The notes: generated by a model from the sequence alone, not told the origin. A stretch of 49,277 bases of DNA from Dethiosulfatibacter aminovorans DSM 17477 (GCF_900142005.1 NZ_FQZL01000029.1:1-49277); one strand, 5' to 3'; positions 22,845 through 33,207 are shown, counted from the first letter of the stretch. A program made the numbers and translations.

Positions 22845-24251
22845 ATGACTAGAAAAACAAATAAAATGGGAACCATGCCTGTAAGGCAGCTGGTGCTGTC
22901 CATGTCCATACCGGCTATTATATCCATGGTGATACAGGCGTTGTACAATATTGTAGACAGTATCTATGTATCGAGGATAGGAGAGGATGCACTGACTGCA
23001 GTATCACTTGCATTCCCGCTGCAGCTTCTGATAATTGCCCTTGTCATGGGAACAGGGTCGGGTATTACATCGCTAATATCCAGAAGGCTGGGCGAGCATG
23101 ACAGGGAATCTGCGACCAGGGCTGCAAACCACGGTTTTGTAATCAATATGGCATACTCGCTGATCATACTGTTATTCGGACTCTTCTTTGCAAAACAGGC
23201 AGTGTCTGTATTTACAGACGATGCGAATCTGATAGACCTGACAACCAGTTACATATCCGTAGTCTTCGTCTTTTCCTTCGGCAGGTTCATATCCCAGGCT
23301 GGAATGAGCACCCTTCAGGCTACGGGAGACATGATCCATCCCATGAAGGCCATGCTCATCGGCGCTGTAACCAACATCGTGCTGGATCCCATACTAATAT
23401 TCGGCCTTCTTGGAATGCCGGAGCTGGGAATAAGGGGAGCGGCAATAGCAACAGTTACAGGACAGATTCTCAGCTTTGTCTATATAGGCATCGTCATGAG
23501 GAACGGAAAACACGAGGTTGAAATAGACCTTAAGCACTTCAAGCCAAATGCCAGGATTCTGAAGGACATCTACGTGGTCGCCCTTCCTGCAATCATTATG
23601 CAGTCACTCGGTTCTGTCATGATATCGGGACTTAATCTCATCCTCATCACTTTCAGCTCTACGGCAGTAGCGGTACTTGGAGTATACTACAAGCTCCAGT
23701 CAATTGTAATCATGCCTGTCTTCGGACTTGTACAGGGGTACATGCCTATAATGGGCTTCAACTACGGGGCAAAAAACAAGGATAGAATGGTTGAAAGCTT
23801 GAAAGTTACCGTAAGATTCGCCTTTTTGATAATGGTCCTGGGTACTGCTGTGATGAATATTTTCCCAAGTCAGCTTCTTTCACTGTTCGACGCTTCTTCT
23901 GAAATGGTGGAAATCGGGATGGGTGCACTTAAGCGAATGTCTCTTTGTCTTCCGATGGCTGCAGTGGGAATAACATTCTCAATAACTTTCCAGGCTCTCG
24001 GAAAGGGACATATAAGCCTCATAGCATCCTTTGCAAGACAAATGATTTTCATTCTGCCCTTTGCATGGCTTCTTGCCAGACTGGGAGGACTTGACTATGT
24101 ATGGTATGCATTCATAATAGCTGAAGTATTGTCAATGATGATAATAGGACCCTGGCTTATGGTTGATTTAGGGAAAATTTTCAAAGGCTGGGAACATGAA
24201 AATAATGCAAAAAATGAAAAATTCAATGAAGAGGATGCGGTTACTTATTAA
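22845..24251 (+). CDS. MATE-family efflux transporter
   Basis: 468 residues with twelve membrane segments in two six-helix halves. The start follows the marR stop without a gap (TAAATG), so it is translationally coupled. Family marks are MPVRQLVLSMSIPAIISMVIQALYNIVDSIYVSRIGEDALTAVSLAFPLQL at the N-terminus, typical of the DinF/NorM clade of Firmicutes, and FQALGKGHISLIASFARQ in the second half. It exports cationic drugs or metabolites by proton or sodium antiport. The substrate is unknown; the MarR partner suggests a stress or antibiotic role. Confidence 0.92.
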   Translation: MTRKTNKMGTMPVRQLVLSMSIPAIISMVIQALYNIVDSIYVSRIGEDALTAVSLAFPLQLLIIALVMGTGSGITSLISRRLGEHDRESATRAANHGFVINMAYSLIILLFGLFFAKQAVSVFTDDANLIDLTTSYISVVFVFSFGRFISQAGMSTLQATGDMIHPMKAMLIGAVTNIVLDPILIFGLLGMPELGIRGAAIATVTGQILSFVYIGIVMRNGKHEVEIDLKHFKPNARILKDIYVVALPAIIMQSLGSVMISGLNLILITFSSTAVAVLGVYYKLQSIVIMPVFGLVQGYMPIMGFNYGAKNKDRMVESLKVTVRFAFLIMVLGTAVMNIFPSQLLSLFDASSEMVEIGMGALKRMSLCLPMAAVGITFSITFQALGKGHISLIASFARQMIFILPFAWLLARLGGLDYVWYAFIIAEVLSMMIIGPWLMVDLGKIFKGWEHENNAKNEKFNEEDAVTY

Positions 24252-24261
24252 TAGTAATTAA

Positions 24262-24289
24262 ACATGGCCGGGAAATTTCCCGGCCATGT
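24262..24289 (+). terminator. Hairpin after the MATE gene
   Basis: A perfect 28-base palindrome whose arms are ACATGGCCGGGAAA and its complement. The T tract is weak, and the stem contains no loop bases beyond AAATTT; termination is likely but not certain. Confidence 0.6.
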
Positions 24290-24381
24290 CTCTGTCTGGA
24301 CTTGGCTAGTAAAACAAATATTGCATTATTGATAATGTAGATTTATAGATTATGTGTTAGAATAAGTAGTGTCATAAAGGA

Positions 24382-26439
24382 ATGGATTTGGAGAGTAAAT
24401 TGAACTATATTGAATATCTGCAAAAAGAAAAAAACATATATCTGAACGACCAGCAGCTGTCGGCGGTTTCACATGACAGGGGGCCCGGGCTTGTTCTGTC
24501 TACGGCAGGTTCCGGAAAGACCACCGTAATTACTGCAAGGGCCGGAAAACTGATCTACGAAGGCAGCCTTGAGAGGGAAAGGATATTGACAATTACTTTT
24601 TCGAAGCTTGCCGCCCTTGAGATGGAGGAAAGATTTGTGAAGCTGTTTCCCGATGCACCAATGGGTACCGCTTTTTTCTCCACAATACACGCCTTTGCCT
24701 ACAGGATAGTCAGGGACTATTTCAACAAGACAGGCAAGAAGCTTGAACTTCTCAATTCCAATTTTGAAATGCTGAAGGGAATAATGGCGAAAACCTATGC
24801 CGAGAACAACATCTTCAATATAGGAACCGATGAGATAGAAAACCTGTCAAGCAAGATAAGCTATGTAAAGAACATGAGGATAGACAAAAGCGGTTTTTCA
24901 AGCCTCGGTTTCAATATCAAGGATTTCGAGAAGCTTTTCACCGAATATGAAAGCAGGAAACGCCAAATGAACATGATAGACTTTGACGATATGCTCATAT
25001 ACTGCGAAAAGCTGCTGAGCCATTATACGGCTACGGCGGACAAGTTCAAGTCATACTACAAGTATATCCAGGTGGACGAGGCACAGGACCTGTCAATAAT
25101 ACAGAGGGATATAATCAATCTTGTGTCGAACGGCAATCTTTTCATGGTGGGAGACGACGACCAGTCCATCTATTCCTTCAGGGGAAGCAATCCAAAGATA
25201 CTCCTTGAGTTCAAGAACGTTTACAAGAATGGAAGCATCTACCATCTCGACAAGAATTACCGTTGCGACGGATATATAGTTGAAAGGGTTGGAAGGTTCA
25301 TAGAAAAAAACAACAAACGATATGAAAAGCATATAAGGGCCGACAGGGAAAAGGACATGGACATATCTGTGAAGTCATTTCCCACAAGGCGTCAGCAGAC
25401 GGAATATATAATGGAAAAAATAAGGGAAAACCCGGAAATGGAGACGGCGATACTTTACAGGTACAATATTTCCTCCATCCTGCCGGCGGAAGCCCTGAGG
25501 AAGGAAAGCACAAGGTTCTACATAAAGGAAGACAGGAACAAGTATTTCAATTCAAAGGTATTGAAGGACATAATCAGCTTTTTCAGTTTGTCTGTGAATC
25601 CAAGGGACAGGGAGTCCTTTGCGAACATCTACTACAAGTGCAAGACATATTTCACAAGGGAAATGAACCAGTATGTGCAAAACGGTCACGGAACCGTCTA
25701 TGACGACCTGTACAGATTTCCCCATCTCGACAAGTTGAAGAGAAGCAATATAAAGAACTTCAAGTGGGACCTGGGACATATTTCAAAACAGAGGCCCGAG
25801 GCCGCCCTTGACTATATCCGCTTCGACATGGGGTATGAGGACTATCTAAACAGGCTTGAAAAGGATGGAAGAATATCATATTCATCAATGTTTCTGGACC
25901 TTGAAATAACCAAGGAGATATGCAGAAATTCAAATACGGTATTTGAATTCATTGAAAATATAGAATATCTCAAGGACCTTCTGAGAAATGCCAAGGAGGA
26001 AACTGATGCCAATGTTATACTTTCCTCCATACACAGCACCAAGGGTCTTGAATTTGACAGGGTCTTTCTCATAGACAACAATTTCGGCGAGTTTCCACTG
26101 GAAAAGAGGAACCAGTCCAAGGAAGAGTATGATGAATATCTGGAAGAGGAAAGAAGGGTGTTTTATGTAGGAATGACCAGGGCAAGAAACAATCTGGAGA
26201 TACTTCATTCCGAACTACCTTCAAGATTCATAAGCGAAATAAGAAGGGACAAGGGAATGGAGGCCGTCAGGGGACTGAAAAAGGGAATGACAGTCAAGCA
26301 CAAGAAGCTTGGCAGGGGAACCATAGTGGACATGGATGATGAAATAATGGTGTTCAGGAACAGGCGAAAGAAGAACCATACCCTTTCCATGGACCTGATA
26401 CTTGAGAAAAACCTTATAGAAATAATAGAGGAGAACTGA
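24382..26439 (+). CDS. UvrD/PcrA-like ATP-dependent DNA helicase (SF1A)
   Basis: 685 residues. Motif I is STAGSGKTTVI (about residue 40), motif Ia ILTITFSKLAALEME, motif II VDEAQDLS, motif III VGDDDQSIYSFRG, motif IV LDKNYRC, motif V SIHSTKGLEFDRVFLI, motif VI EEERRVFYVGMTRARNNLEIL. It is a full helicase core but shorter than PcrA, and it ends with a small KOW/Tudor-like KHKKLGRGTIVDMDDEIMVF domain that binds RNA polymerase in PcrA relatives. It is probably a DNA repair or recombination helicase. AAAGGA touches the ATG; a TTG at 24400 with GGAGAG upstream is an alternative start. Two bases separate it from the next gene. Confidence 0.92.
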   Translation: MDLESKLNYIEYLQKEKNIYLNDQQLSAVSHDRGPGLVLSTAGSGKTTVITARAGKLIYEGSLERERILTITFSKLAALEMEERFVKLFPDAPMGTAFFSTIHAFAYRIVRDYFNKTGKKLELLNSNFEMLKGIMAKTYAENNIFNIGTDEIENLSSKISYVKNMRIDKSGFSSLGFNIKDFEKLFTEYESRKRQMNMIDFDDMLIYCEKLLSHYTATADKFKSYYKYIQVDEAQDLSIIQRDIINLVSNGNLFMVGDDDQSIYSFRGSNPKILLEFKNVYKNGSIYHLDKNYRCDGYIVERVGRFIEKNNKRYEKHIRADREKDMDISVKSFPTRRQQTEYIMEKIRENPEMETAILYRYNISSILPAEALRKESTRFYIKEDRNKYFNSKVLKDIISFFSLSVNPRDRESFANIYYKCKTYFTREMNQYVQNGHGTVYDDLYRFPHLDKLKRSNIKNFKWDLGHISKQRPEAALDYIRFDMGYEDYLNRLEKDGRISYSSMFLDLEITKEICRNSNTVFEFIENIEYLKDLLRNAKEETDANVILSSIHSTKGLEFDRVFLIDNNFGEFPLEKRNQSKEEYDEYLEEERRVFYVGMTRARNNLEILHSELPSRFISEIRRDKGMEAVRGLKKGMTVKHKKLGRGTIVDMDDEIMVFRNRRKKNHTLSMDLILEKNLIEIIEEN

Positions 26440-26440
26440 T

Positions 26441-27922
26441 ATGGATTTATTGAAACTGCAAAATGGATCAGACATAAGAGGCATTGCCCTTGAAGGTGTA
26501 GATGGAGAAAGTGTGAACCTGACTGCTGTAGGTGTATGGCAGATAGCTGCATCGTTTTCGGAGATATTGTCAAAAAGGCTTGGGAAAAAGGTTAGGATTT
26601 CCCTTGGAAGGGACAGCAGGCTGTCCGGCAAGGAGCTTCTTGAAGCGGCAGCAGCAGGAATAGAGCACTCAGGATGCAGTGCTGTGGATTTTGGAATAGC
26701 AACTACGCCTGCAATGTTCATGTCGATCATGGATGAGGACCTTGATGTTGACGGAGCCATAATGGTCACTGCAAGCCATCTGCCCTTCAACAGGAATGGA
26801 ATGAAATTCTTCATGAAGGAAGGTGGAGCGGACAAGAAGCTCATCAGGGAAATACTTGAGAATGCCGAAAAGAATGAATACAGCGATGAATTCAAGCTGT
26901 ACAGCCAGTGCGGGAAGGACAATTTTTTGGTGAAATATGCCGAAGGCCTAAGAAACTATATCATTGAAAAGACAGGAATGGAAAAGCCCCTTGCCGGTAC
27001 CAGGATAATAGTTGATGCAGGAAACGGTGCCGGAGGATTTTTTGCCGGCGAGTTCCTTGAAAAGCTTGGAGCCGATACTGATGGAAGTCTCTATCTTGAC
27101 CCTGACGGAATGTTCCCCAACCACGTGCCCAACCCTGAAGACAAGACTGCCCTTGAGATAATCAAGAAGCAGGTGGTGGATGTGAAGGCCGACCTTGGAA
27201 TAATCTTCGATACGGATGTCGACAGGTCTGCCATAATCGATTCGGAAGGAAATGCAGTAAACAGGAACAGGTTGATTGCTCTAATATCCGCAATCCTTCT
27301 AAAGGAGCATCCGGGTTCGTACATAGTGACGGATTCAGTGACATCCAAAGGCCTCAAGAAGTTTATAGAGGACAAGGGTGGAGTCCACCACAGATTCAAG
27401 AGAGGATACAAGAATGTAATCAACGAATCCATAAGGCTCAATGAAGAAGGACATGAGAGTCATATAGGAATAGAGACAAGCGGACACGGGGCATTGAAGG
27501 AAAACTATTTTCTTGACGACGGCGCTTTCCTTGCCGTGAAGATCCTAACTGAGTTCGCTAACATGAAGAAGAAAGGCAGCGACATTTTCGACCTGATAAG
27601 GGACTACGAGGATCCTGCCGAGGAAAAGGAAATAAGGATAAAGATTGGCAGGGAAGATTTCCTTGAGTATGGGAAGGATGTAATTCAAGGTATCGAAGAA
27701 AAGGCATCGGAAATTGAAGGATGGTCTGTGGAGAAACCGAATTATGAAGGTGTAAGGATAAACTGCGACGAGAACAAGGGAAATGGTTGGTTCCTGTTGA
27801 GGATGTCGCTTCACGATCCCGTGCTTCCATTGAACATTGAGTCGGATTCCGTTGGAGGATGCGAGATCATAGAGAAGAAGCTCCTTGAGCTTCTTAAAGA
27901 ATACGAGGACCTCAAATACTAA
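26441..27922 (+). CDS. Phosphomannomutase/phosphoglucomutase
   Basis: 493 residues, an alpha-D-phosphohexomutase with all four sites in order: the phosphoserine loop MVTASHLPFNRNGMKFF (Ser in TASH), the magnesium loop FDTDVDRS with three Asp, the sugar-specificity loop GIETSGHGALKENYF with E-x-S-G-H, and the C-terminal phosphate-binding segment. The sugar loop is GIETSGH, typical of PMM/PGM enzymes that use both mannose and glucose 1-phosphate. It provides precursors for glycans or glycogen. GAGGAG lies ahead of the start and it is two bases after the helicase gene. Confidence 0.9.
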   Translation: MDLLKLQNGSDIRGIALEGVDGESVNLTAVGVWQIAASFSEILSKRLGKKVRISLGRDSRLSGKELLEAAAAGIEHSGCSAVDFGIATTPAMFMSIMDEDLDVDGAIMVTASHLPFNRNGMKFFMKEGGADKKLIREILENAEKNEYSDEFKLYSQCGKDNFLVKYAEGLRNYIIEKTGMEKPLAGTRIIVDAGNGAGGFFAGEFLEKLGADTDGSLYLDPDGMFPNHVPNPEDKTALEIIKKQVVDVKADLGIIFDTDVDRSAIIDSEGNAVNRNRLIALISAILLKEHPGSYIVTDSVTSKGLKKFIEDKGGVHHRFKRGYKNVINESIRLNEEGHESHIGIETSGHGALKENYFLDDGAFLAVKILTEFANMKKKGSDIFDLIRDYEDPAEEKEIRIKIGREDFLEYGKDVIQGIEEKASEIEGWSVEKPNYEGVRINCDENKGNGWFLLRMSLHDPVLPLNIESDSVGGCEIIEKKLLELLKEYEDLKY

Positions 27923-27956
27923 ACATTTATTGAAAAAACAACCTAGGAGTTAATTG

Positions 27957-29546
27957 ATGATAAGAATCAGCAATATTAAGTTAAACCCCATGCAGAACGA
28001 GAAGTCGCTGGAGAAGAAAATATGCAAGCTTTTGAATGTGAAACCCCATGAAATAATTTCCTGGGAAATATACAGGAAGTCCATAGATGCCAGAAGGTCC
28101 GACAGCATATTTGTGGTGTATGCTGTAAATGTGACTGTAAAGGATGAAAGGAAGGTAATGAAGGGCAAGAAGAACAGGGATATCCAGGTTGCAGGGAGGA
28201 AATCCTATGACTTTGAGTGTGCATATTCAGGTGATAAGAGGCCGGTTATAGTCGGTGCGGGACCTGCGGGTCTTTTCTGCGCCTTGCTTCTCTGCCGGAA
28301 TGGTGCCAGACCGCTGATCATAGAGAGGGGAAAGAAGGTTGAGGACAGAATTAAAGATATTGACAGGTTCTGGAATGAAGGAAAGCTTGATGCCGAGTCC
28401 AATGTACAGTTTGGTGAAGGGGGTGCTGGAACCTTTTCTGACGGCAAGCTTAATACTCTTGTAAAGGACAGAGGAAACAGGGGAAGAAAGGTACTTGAAG
28501 AAATGGTAAAGGCGGGTGCTCCTGAAGAAATCATGTATGACAGCAAACCCCATGTTGGAACTGACAGGCTGAGACAGGTGGTAGTGAATATAAGAAAAGA
28601 AATTGAAGAAGCAGGTGGGGAATTCTTTTTCTCTGAAAAGGTGACGGACCTTGAATTTGAAGATGGTGTTGTGAAGGCGGTAACCACAGACAAGGGAAGG
28701 TATGAGTCTGAGGCCGTGGTTCTGGCAGTAGGGCATTCGGCAAGGGATACCTTTGAAATGCTTAAGGATAAGCTGGAACTGATACAAAAGCCATTTTCCA
28801 TAGGAGTAAGAGTGGAGCACCTGCAGAAAGACATAGACATGAGCCAGTATGGTGTTGACAGGGAGGAATACAATCTCCCTGCAGCAGACTACAAGCTGGT
28901 ACATCACTGTGATGGAGGCAGGCATGTATATACATTCTGCATGTGTCCCGGCGGTGTGGTTGCAGGTTCCTCGTCAGAAGAAGGGGGAGTGGTGACAAAC
29001 GGCATGAGTTATTATGCAAGAGATCTTGAGAATGCAAACAGTGCAGTTCTTGTGGGCATCACTCCCGATGATTTCGGATCCGATGACCCTCTTGCAGGAA
29101 TGTATCTGCAAAGGGAACTTGAAGAAAAGGCATTCAAGGCGGGCGGAGAGGACTACAGCGCTCCCGTGCAGCTTTTTGGAGATTTCAAGAACAATGTTGT
29201 CAGCAGAGCGTTCGGAAGCATTCTACCTACATACAAGCCTGGAACGAAATTTGTAAATCTAAGGGAAATATTGCCCGAATACGTAGCGGATTCATTAATA
29301 GAAGGAATAGACGCCTTCGGTTCCAAGATAGGTTGTTTCAACAGTGATGACGCCATATTGACAGGAGTGGAAACAAGAAGCTCGTCTCCTGTTAGAATGG
29401 TAAGGGATGACAATATGGAAGGCAGCATAAAAGGCGTATTCCCCATAGGTGAAGGTGCGGGTTATGCCGGTGGAATAATGTCCTCTGCCATGGATGGGAT
29501 CAAGGCTGCAGAAAAAATTTTGGAAATGTTACAAAAATTTAAATAA
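27957..29546 (+). CDS. Uncharacterised FAD-dependent dehydrogenase (COG2509 family)
   Basis: 529 residues from ATG 27957 with AGGAG seven bases upstream; a TTG at 27954 is the longer alternative. After an N-terminal 90-residue domain that contains IRISNIKLNPMQN and VKDERKVMKG, the FAD fold starts with PVIVGAGPAGLFCALLL and ends its strand at IIERG. Further landmarks are VQFGEGGAGTFSDGKLNT, the family hallmark, and C-terminal VFPIGEGAGYAGGIMSSAMDGIKAAEKI. The family is widespread in anaerobes; its substrate is unknown. It lies 34 bases after the phosphohexomutase gene. Confidence 0.85.
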   Translation: MIRISNIKLNPMQNEKSLEKKICKLLNVKPHEIISWEIYRKSIDARRSDSIFVVYAVNVTVKDERKVMKGKKNRDIQVAGRKSYDFECAYSGDKRPVIVGAGPAGLFCALLLCRNGARPLIIERGKKVEDRIKDIDRFWNEGKLDAESNVQFGEGGAGTFSDGKLNTLVKDRGNRGRKVLEEMVKAGAPEEIMYDSKPHVGTDRLRQVVVNIRKEIEEAGGEFFFSEKVTDLEFEDGVVKAVTTDKGRYESEAVVLAVGHSARDTFEMLKDKLELIQKPFSIGVRVEHLQKDIDMSQYGVDREEYNLPAADYKLVHHCDGGRHVYTFCMCPGGVVAGSSSEEGGVVTNGMSYYARDLENANSAVLVGITPDDFGSDDPLAGMYLQRELEEKAFKAGGEDYSAPVQLFGDFKNNVVSRAFGSILPTYKPGTKFVNLREILPEYVADSLIEGIDAFGSKIGCFNSDDAILTGVETRSSSPVRMVRDDNMEGSIKGVFPIGEGAGYAGGIMSSAMDGIKAAEKILEMLQKFK

Positions 29547-29562
29547 AAGGTATTGTATATGG

Positions 29563-29591
29563 TTGAATAAAAGACTCTGTAGATTTATAAT
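29563..29591 (+). promoter_or_regulatory. Promoter of the APC permease gene
   Basis: TTGAAT (29563-29568), 17 bases, TATAAT (29586-29591). Confidence 0.55.
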
Positions 29592-29686
29592 ATTACTGTT
29601 TTGTAATATAATAAACAGGTATTATGAATGTTTAACCTGAAAAACTACAAAGGAAGATGATAGTTTATATCGTCTAGAGGTGAATA

Positions 29687-31018
29687 ATGGACACATTAGA
29701 AAAAAAATATGGTATCTTTACAGCCATTGCAATGGTCGTAGGTGTCGTTATAGGATCTGGAGTTTTTTTTAAGGCAGATGATGTACTGACACTTACAAAC
29801 GGGAATCTTATACTGGCATTGCTGGCATGGATAATAGGTGCATTTGCAATGATTTTCGGTTCTCTGGTTTTTGCGGAATATGCCCAAAGAATTGAAAAAT
29901 CAAACGGTATAGTAGACTATTCGGAAGAAGCATATGGAGAAAGATTCGGGTATCTTGTGGGTTGGTTCAAGGGAACTTTGTACTACAGCCCCTTAAGTGC
30001 AATACTTGCATGGGTATCAGCTCTTTACACAGTTGTTCTTTTGGGAGGTGAAACACCTGACAATTCAGTCATGACCTGGACTCTGGCAGTTGTTTATATG
30101 GGCCTTGGATATTTGCTTAATTATTATGCTCCCATATTGTCAGGCAGGTTTCAGGTTGCAACTACGGTTATCAAGCTCATACCTCTTATCCTGATTGCAG
30201 TGGTAGGAGCTGCTACAGGACTGTCAAATGGAGTGCTTGTTGAAAACTTCACTGCAGCGGCCGCCAGTGTTGGAGGCAACGGAGGTACCCTTGCTTCGGC
30301 AGTTGTAGCAACAGCCTTTGCATATGAAGGATGGATAGTGGCGACAACAATAAACAGTGAAATAAAGGATTCAAAGAAAAACCTGCCAAGGGCACTGACT
30401 GCAGGAGCATTTATTGTATTTGTAGTGTATGTAATATATTTTCTTGGAATAGCGGGTGTCATACCTACAGCTGAAATCGTATCTCTTGGGAATGGCGCAG
30501 TTGACAAAGCTTCAAACAGTCTTTTTGGTAGTTCCGCTGCGGTTATCTTGATAGCTTTTGTCGTGGTTTCATGTCTGGGTACATTAAACGGTCTTGTAGT
30601 TTCAAATATTAGAATGCCTTATTCACTGGCGGTTAGAAATCAGGGACCTTTTCCGAAGCTGTTGTCAAAGGTGAATGAAAAGACTACAATGCCTCCGGGA
30701 GCTTCAATATATGCAGCAATCATATCATACATTTATTTGTTGATATGGTATGGAAGTCTAAACAACTGGTTTGGGCAGTACATAGGACTTGATGAAATAC
30801 CTATTGTATTGATATACGGTCTGTATATATTCCTGTATATATGGTATATGAAGAATTTTGACGACCTTAACTTCTGGAAGAGATACTGTATTCCGGTTTT
30901 CGCAATTCTAGGATCTGCCATCATACTTTATGGTGGAATAACTAATCCAAGTATAGGCATATATCTTGGTATCTCCCTGCTGGTTCTTCTTGTGGGATTG
31001 GTGTTCTATAGAAAATAG
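29687..31018 (+). CDS. APC-family amino acid permease
   Basis: 443 residues with twelve membrane segments. The family signature is in the first: YGIFTAIAMVVGVVIGSGVFFKADDVL, with the G-S-G unwound substrate loop, and the second contact is AFAYEGWIVATTINSE in segment six. AGAGGTG precedes the start. It imports or exchanges an amino acid across the membrane; specificity cannot be read. It is monocistronic between its own promoter and terminator. In an amino-acid fermenting anaerobe it would be a nutrient uptake system. Confidence 0.9.
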   Translation: MDTLEKKYGIFTAIAMVVGVVIGSGVFFKADDVLTLTNGNLILALLAWIIGAFAMIFGSLVFAEYAQRIEKSNGIVDYSEEAYGERFGYLVGWFKGTLYYSPLSAILAWVSALYTVVLLGGETPDNSVMTWTLAVVYMGLGYLLNYYAPILSGRFQVATTVIKLIPLILIAVVGAATGLSNGVLVENFTAAAASVGGNGGTLASAVVATAFAYEGWIVATTINSEIKDSKKNLPRALTAGAFIVFVVYVIYFLGIAGVIPTAEIVSLGNGAVDKASNSLFGSSAAVILIAFVVVSCLGTLNGLVVSNIRMPYSLAVRNQGPFPKLLSKVNEKTTMPPGASIYAAIISYIYLLIWYGSLNNWFGQYIGLDEIPIVLIYGLYIFLYIWYMKNFDDLNFWKRYCIPVFAILGSAIILYGGITNPSIGIYLGISLLVLLVGLVFYRK

Positions 31019-31028
31019 CAGATAATCT

Positions 31029-31068
31029 GGATGAATCGACAGGCAATGCCTTTCTATTCATCCTTTTT
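31029..31068 (+). terminator. Terminator after the APC permease gene
   Basis: GGATGAAT (31029-31036) pairs with ATTCATCC (31056-31063) around an inner AGGC/GCCT stem, followed by TTTTTG. Confidence 0.75.
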
Positions 31069-31122
31069 GTTGCCGCCTTCCTTTAAACCTTTCAAAATAA
31101 TTGAAATTAGTTAAGAAAAGAC

Positions 31123-31151
31123 TTGAAGAAAAGGGTGAAATCAAATAAAAT
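31123..31151 (+). promoter_or_regulatory. Promoter of the transketolase gene
   Basis: TTGAAG (31123-31128), 17 bases, TAAAAT (31146-31151). Confidence 0.5.
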
Positions 31152-31217
31152 ACATGAATGTATGGAGTAATTAGAAAAGTCAATAAAATAATATGTAAAT
31201 AAATATGAGGTGAAATA

Positions 31218-33191
31218 ATGAATCAAAATCAAACTTCAATCAATGCCATGAGAATGTTGGGTGTGGACATGATCAACAAGGCAAACAGCGGACATCCGGG
31301 AATCGTACTGGGAGCGGCTCCAATGATGTATTCTCTGTATTCTGAACATATGGCATATAATCCTGCAGAGCCCAAGTGGTTCAACAGGGACAGATTCGTA
31401 ATGGCTGCAGGCCACGGATCGGGACTGCTATACTCAATGCTGCACTTGACTGGACACAATCTTTCAATGGATGAATTGAAGGATTTCAGACAATGGGAAT
31501 CAAAGACTCCTGGACATCCGGAGTACAATCACACTGAAGGTGTTGATACGACAAGCGGTCCATTGGGACAGGGAATCGCTATGGCAACAGGAATGGCCAT
31601 TGCTGAATTGTACATGGCAAACAGATTCAACAAGGAAGGATATCCTGTTGTTGACCACCATACCTTTGTCCTTTGCGGAGACGGAGATCTTCAGGAAGGT
31701 GTAACTCAGGAGGCGATCAGTCTTGCTGGACACCTGGGACTTTCAAAACTTGTGGTTCTTTACGATTCAAACGACATACAGCTAGACGGACCTGTAAGCA
31801 TGGCAAACTCGGAAGATGTAAAGGCCAAGTACGAGTCGATGAACTGGAGCTACCTCCGTGTCGAAGATGGTGAAGATGCAGAAGCTGTTGCAAAGGCAAT
31901 AGAAGAAGCAAAGAAGATTACGGACAAGCCGACGATTATAGAGATAAAAACTGTCATAGGACACGGCTCTCCTGATGCAGGAAGCAGTTCTACACATGGT
32001 TCTCCAATAGGAGAGGAAAAGACAGTAGTAACAAGGGAAGCTCTTGGATGGAACCATGGTCCCTTTGAAATCCCTCAGGAAGTATATGATGATTTCAAGG
32101 CTAAAAATGAAGTGAAAGGTGTAGCTGCTTACGAGTCTTGGGCGAAAATGATTGAAGAATACAAGGCTGCATATCCTGAAGATGCAAAATACCTTCTTCA
32201 GACAATGAACGGCGAAGCTTTGGATATAGATTATGACAAGATTTTTGACGGATACGAGCCAAAGGCATCTGTAGCGACAAGAGCTTCATCAGGAGATGTG
32301 CTTAAGCTTCTTCAGGGAGAAAACCCACTTCTTATAGGTGGAAGTGCAGACCTTTCAGGTTCTACTAAGGTCAAGGGAATCGACGGGAATTTCTCGGCAA
32401 AGACTCCTGCAGGAAGAAACATCAACTATGGTGTAAGAGAGCATGCAATGGCAGCAGTGGTGAACGGTCTTACTCTTCACGGACTCAAGGGATTCGGTGG
32501 CGGATTCTTCATATTCAGCGATTACATGAGGCCTGCAATGAGAATGGCGGCATTGATGGGAATACCTTCAATATTTGCTTTTACCCATGATTCTGTTGCA
32601 GTTGGTGAAGACGGACCTACACATGAGCCTGTTGAGCAGCTTGCAGGACTTAGAGCGGTTCCGAACATGGATGTAATCAGACCTGCGGATGCAAATGAAG
32701 TGATGGCAGCATGGCAGCTTGCAGTAGAGTCGAAGACTACTCCTACTTCACTTGTATTTACAAGACAAAACGTACCTACTCTTGACCAGGCTTCAAGAGA
32801 GGGAGTGGCAAAGGGTGGATATGTAATATCCCCTGAAGCCGATAAGATAGATGCGATACTTATTGCAACAGGAAGTGAAGTTGCACTTGCAATTGAATCA
32901 CAGAAAGCTCTTAAGGCAAAGGGAATCGATACAAGGGTTGTATCACTTCCTTCATTCAAGAGATTCAACGAGCAGTCTGCAGAATACAAGGAATCGGTTC
33001 TTCCTCTTGCTTCAAGAAAAAGACTTGGAATCGAAATGGGAGCTTCTCTTGGATGGGGACAGTATGTTGGACTTGAAGGAAAGCTTCTTACAATAGACCA
33101 GTTCGGAGCAAGTGCACCAGGTGGACTTGTTATAGAGAAATACGGCTTCAACGTTGAAAATGTAGTGAAGATTGTTGAAGAAATGCTTTAA
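31218..33191 (+). CDS. tkt: Transketolase
   Basis: 657 residues, the full length of bacterial transketolase. It contains the N-terminal substrate His in NSGHPG, the thiamine diphosphate motif starting at FVLCGDGDLQEGVTQEAISLAGHLGLSKLVVLYDSND, the Glu that activates the cofactor in NYGVREHAM, and the phosphate contact FTHDSVAVGEDGPTHEPVEQ. It transfers two-carbon units between sugars in the non-oxidative pentose phosphate route. The N- and C-terminal halves are fused, unlike the split enzymes of some anaerobes. GAGGTG precedes the ATG. Codon use looks optimised, fitting a highly expressed enzyme. Confidence 0.97.
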   Translation: MNQNQTSINAMRMLGVDMINKANSGHPGIVLGAAPMMYSLYSEHMAYNPAEPKWFNRDRFVMAAGHGSGLLYSMLHLTGHNLSMDELKDFRQWESKTPGHPEYNHTEGVDTTSGPLGQGIAMATGMAIAELYMANRFNKEGYPVVDHHTFVLCGDGDLQEGVTQEAISLAGHLGLSKLVVLYDSNDIQLDGPVSMANSEDVKAKYESMNWSYLRVEDGEDAEAVAKAIEEAKKITDKPTIIEIKTVIGHGSPDAGSSSTHGSPIGEEKTVVTREALGWNHGPFEIPQEVYDDFKAKNEVKGVAAYESWAKMIEEYKAAYPEDAKYLLQTMNGEALDIDYDKIFDGYEPKASVATRASSGDVLKLLQGENPLLIGGSADLSGSTKVKGIDGNFSAKTPAGRNINYGVREHAMAAVVNGLTLHGLKGFGGGFFIFSDYMRPAMRMAALMGIPSIFAFTHDSVAVGEDGPTHEPVEQLAGLRAVPNMDVIRPADANEVMAAWQLAVESKTTPTSLVFTRQNVPTLDQASREGVAKGGYVISPEADKIDAILIATGSEVALAIESQKALKAKGIDTRVVSLPSFKRFNEQSAEYKESVLPLASRKRLGIEMGASLGWGQYVGLEGKLLTIDQFGASAPGGLVIEKYGFNVENVVKIVEEML

Positions 33192-33207
33192 GATTGAAGT
33201 AATAATT

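Noticed and set aside
27950..29446. Several long minus-strand open frames opposite the FAD protein gene
   Set aside because: They follow the codon pattern of the plus-strand gene, overlap each other and lack ribosome binding sites.
29687..31018. Transporter as part of the upstream phosphohexomutase/FAD operon
   Set aside because: A 140-base gap with its own promoter (29563-29591) separates them.
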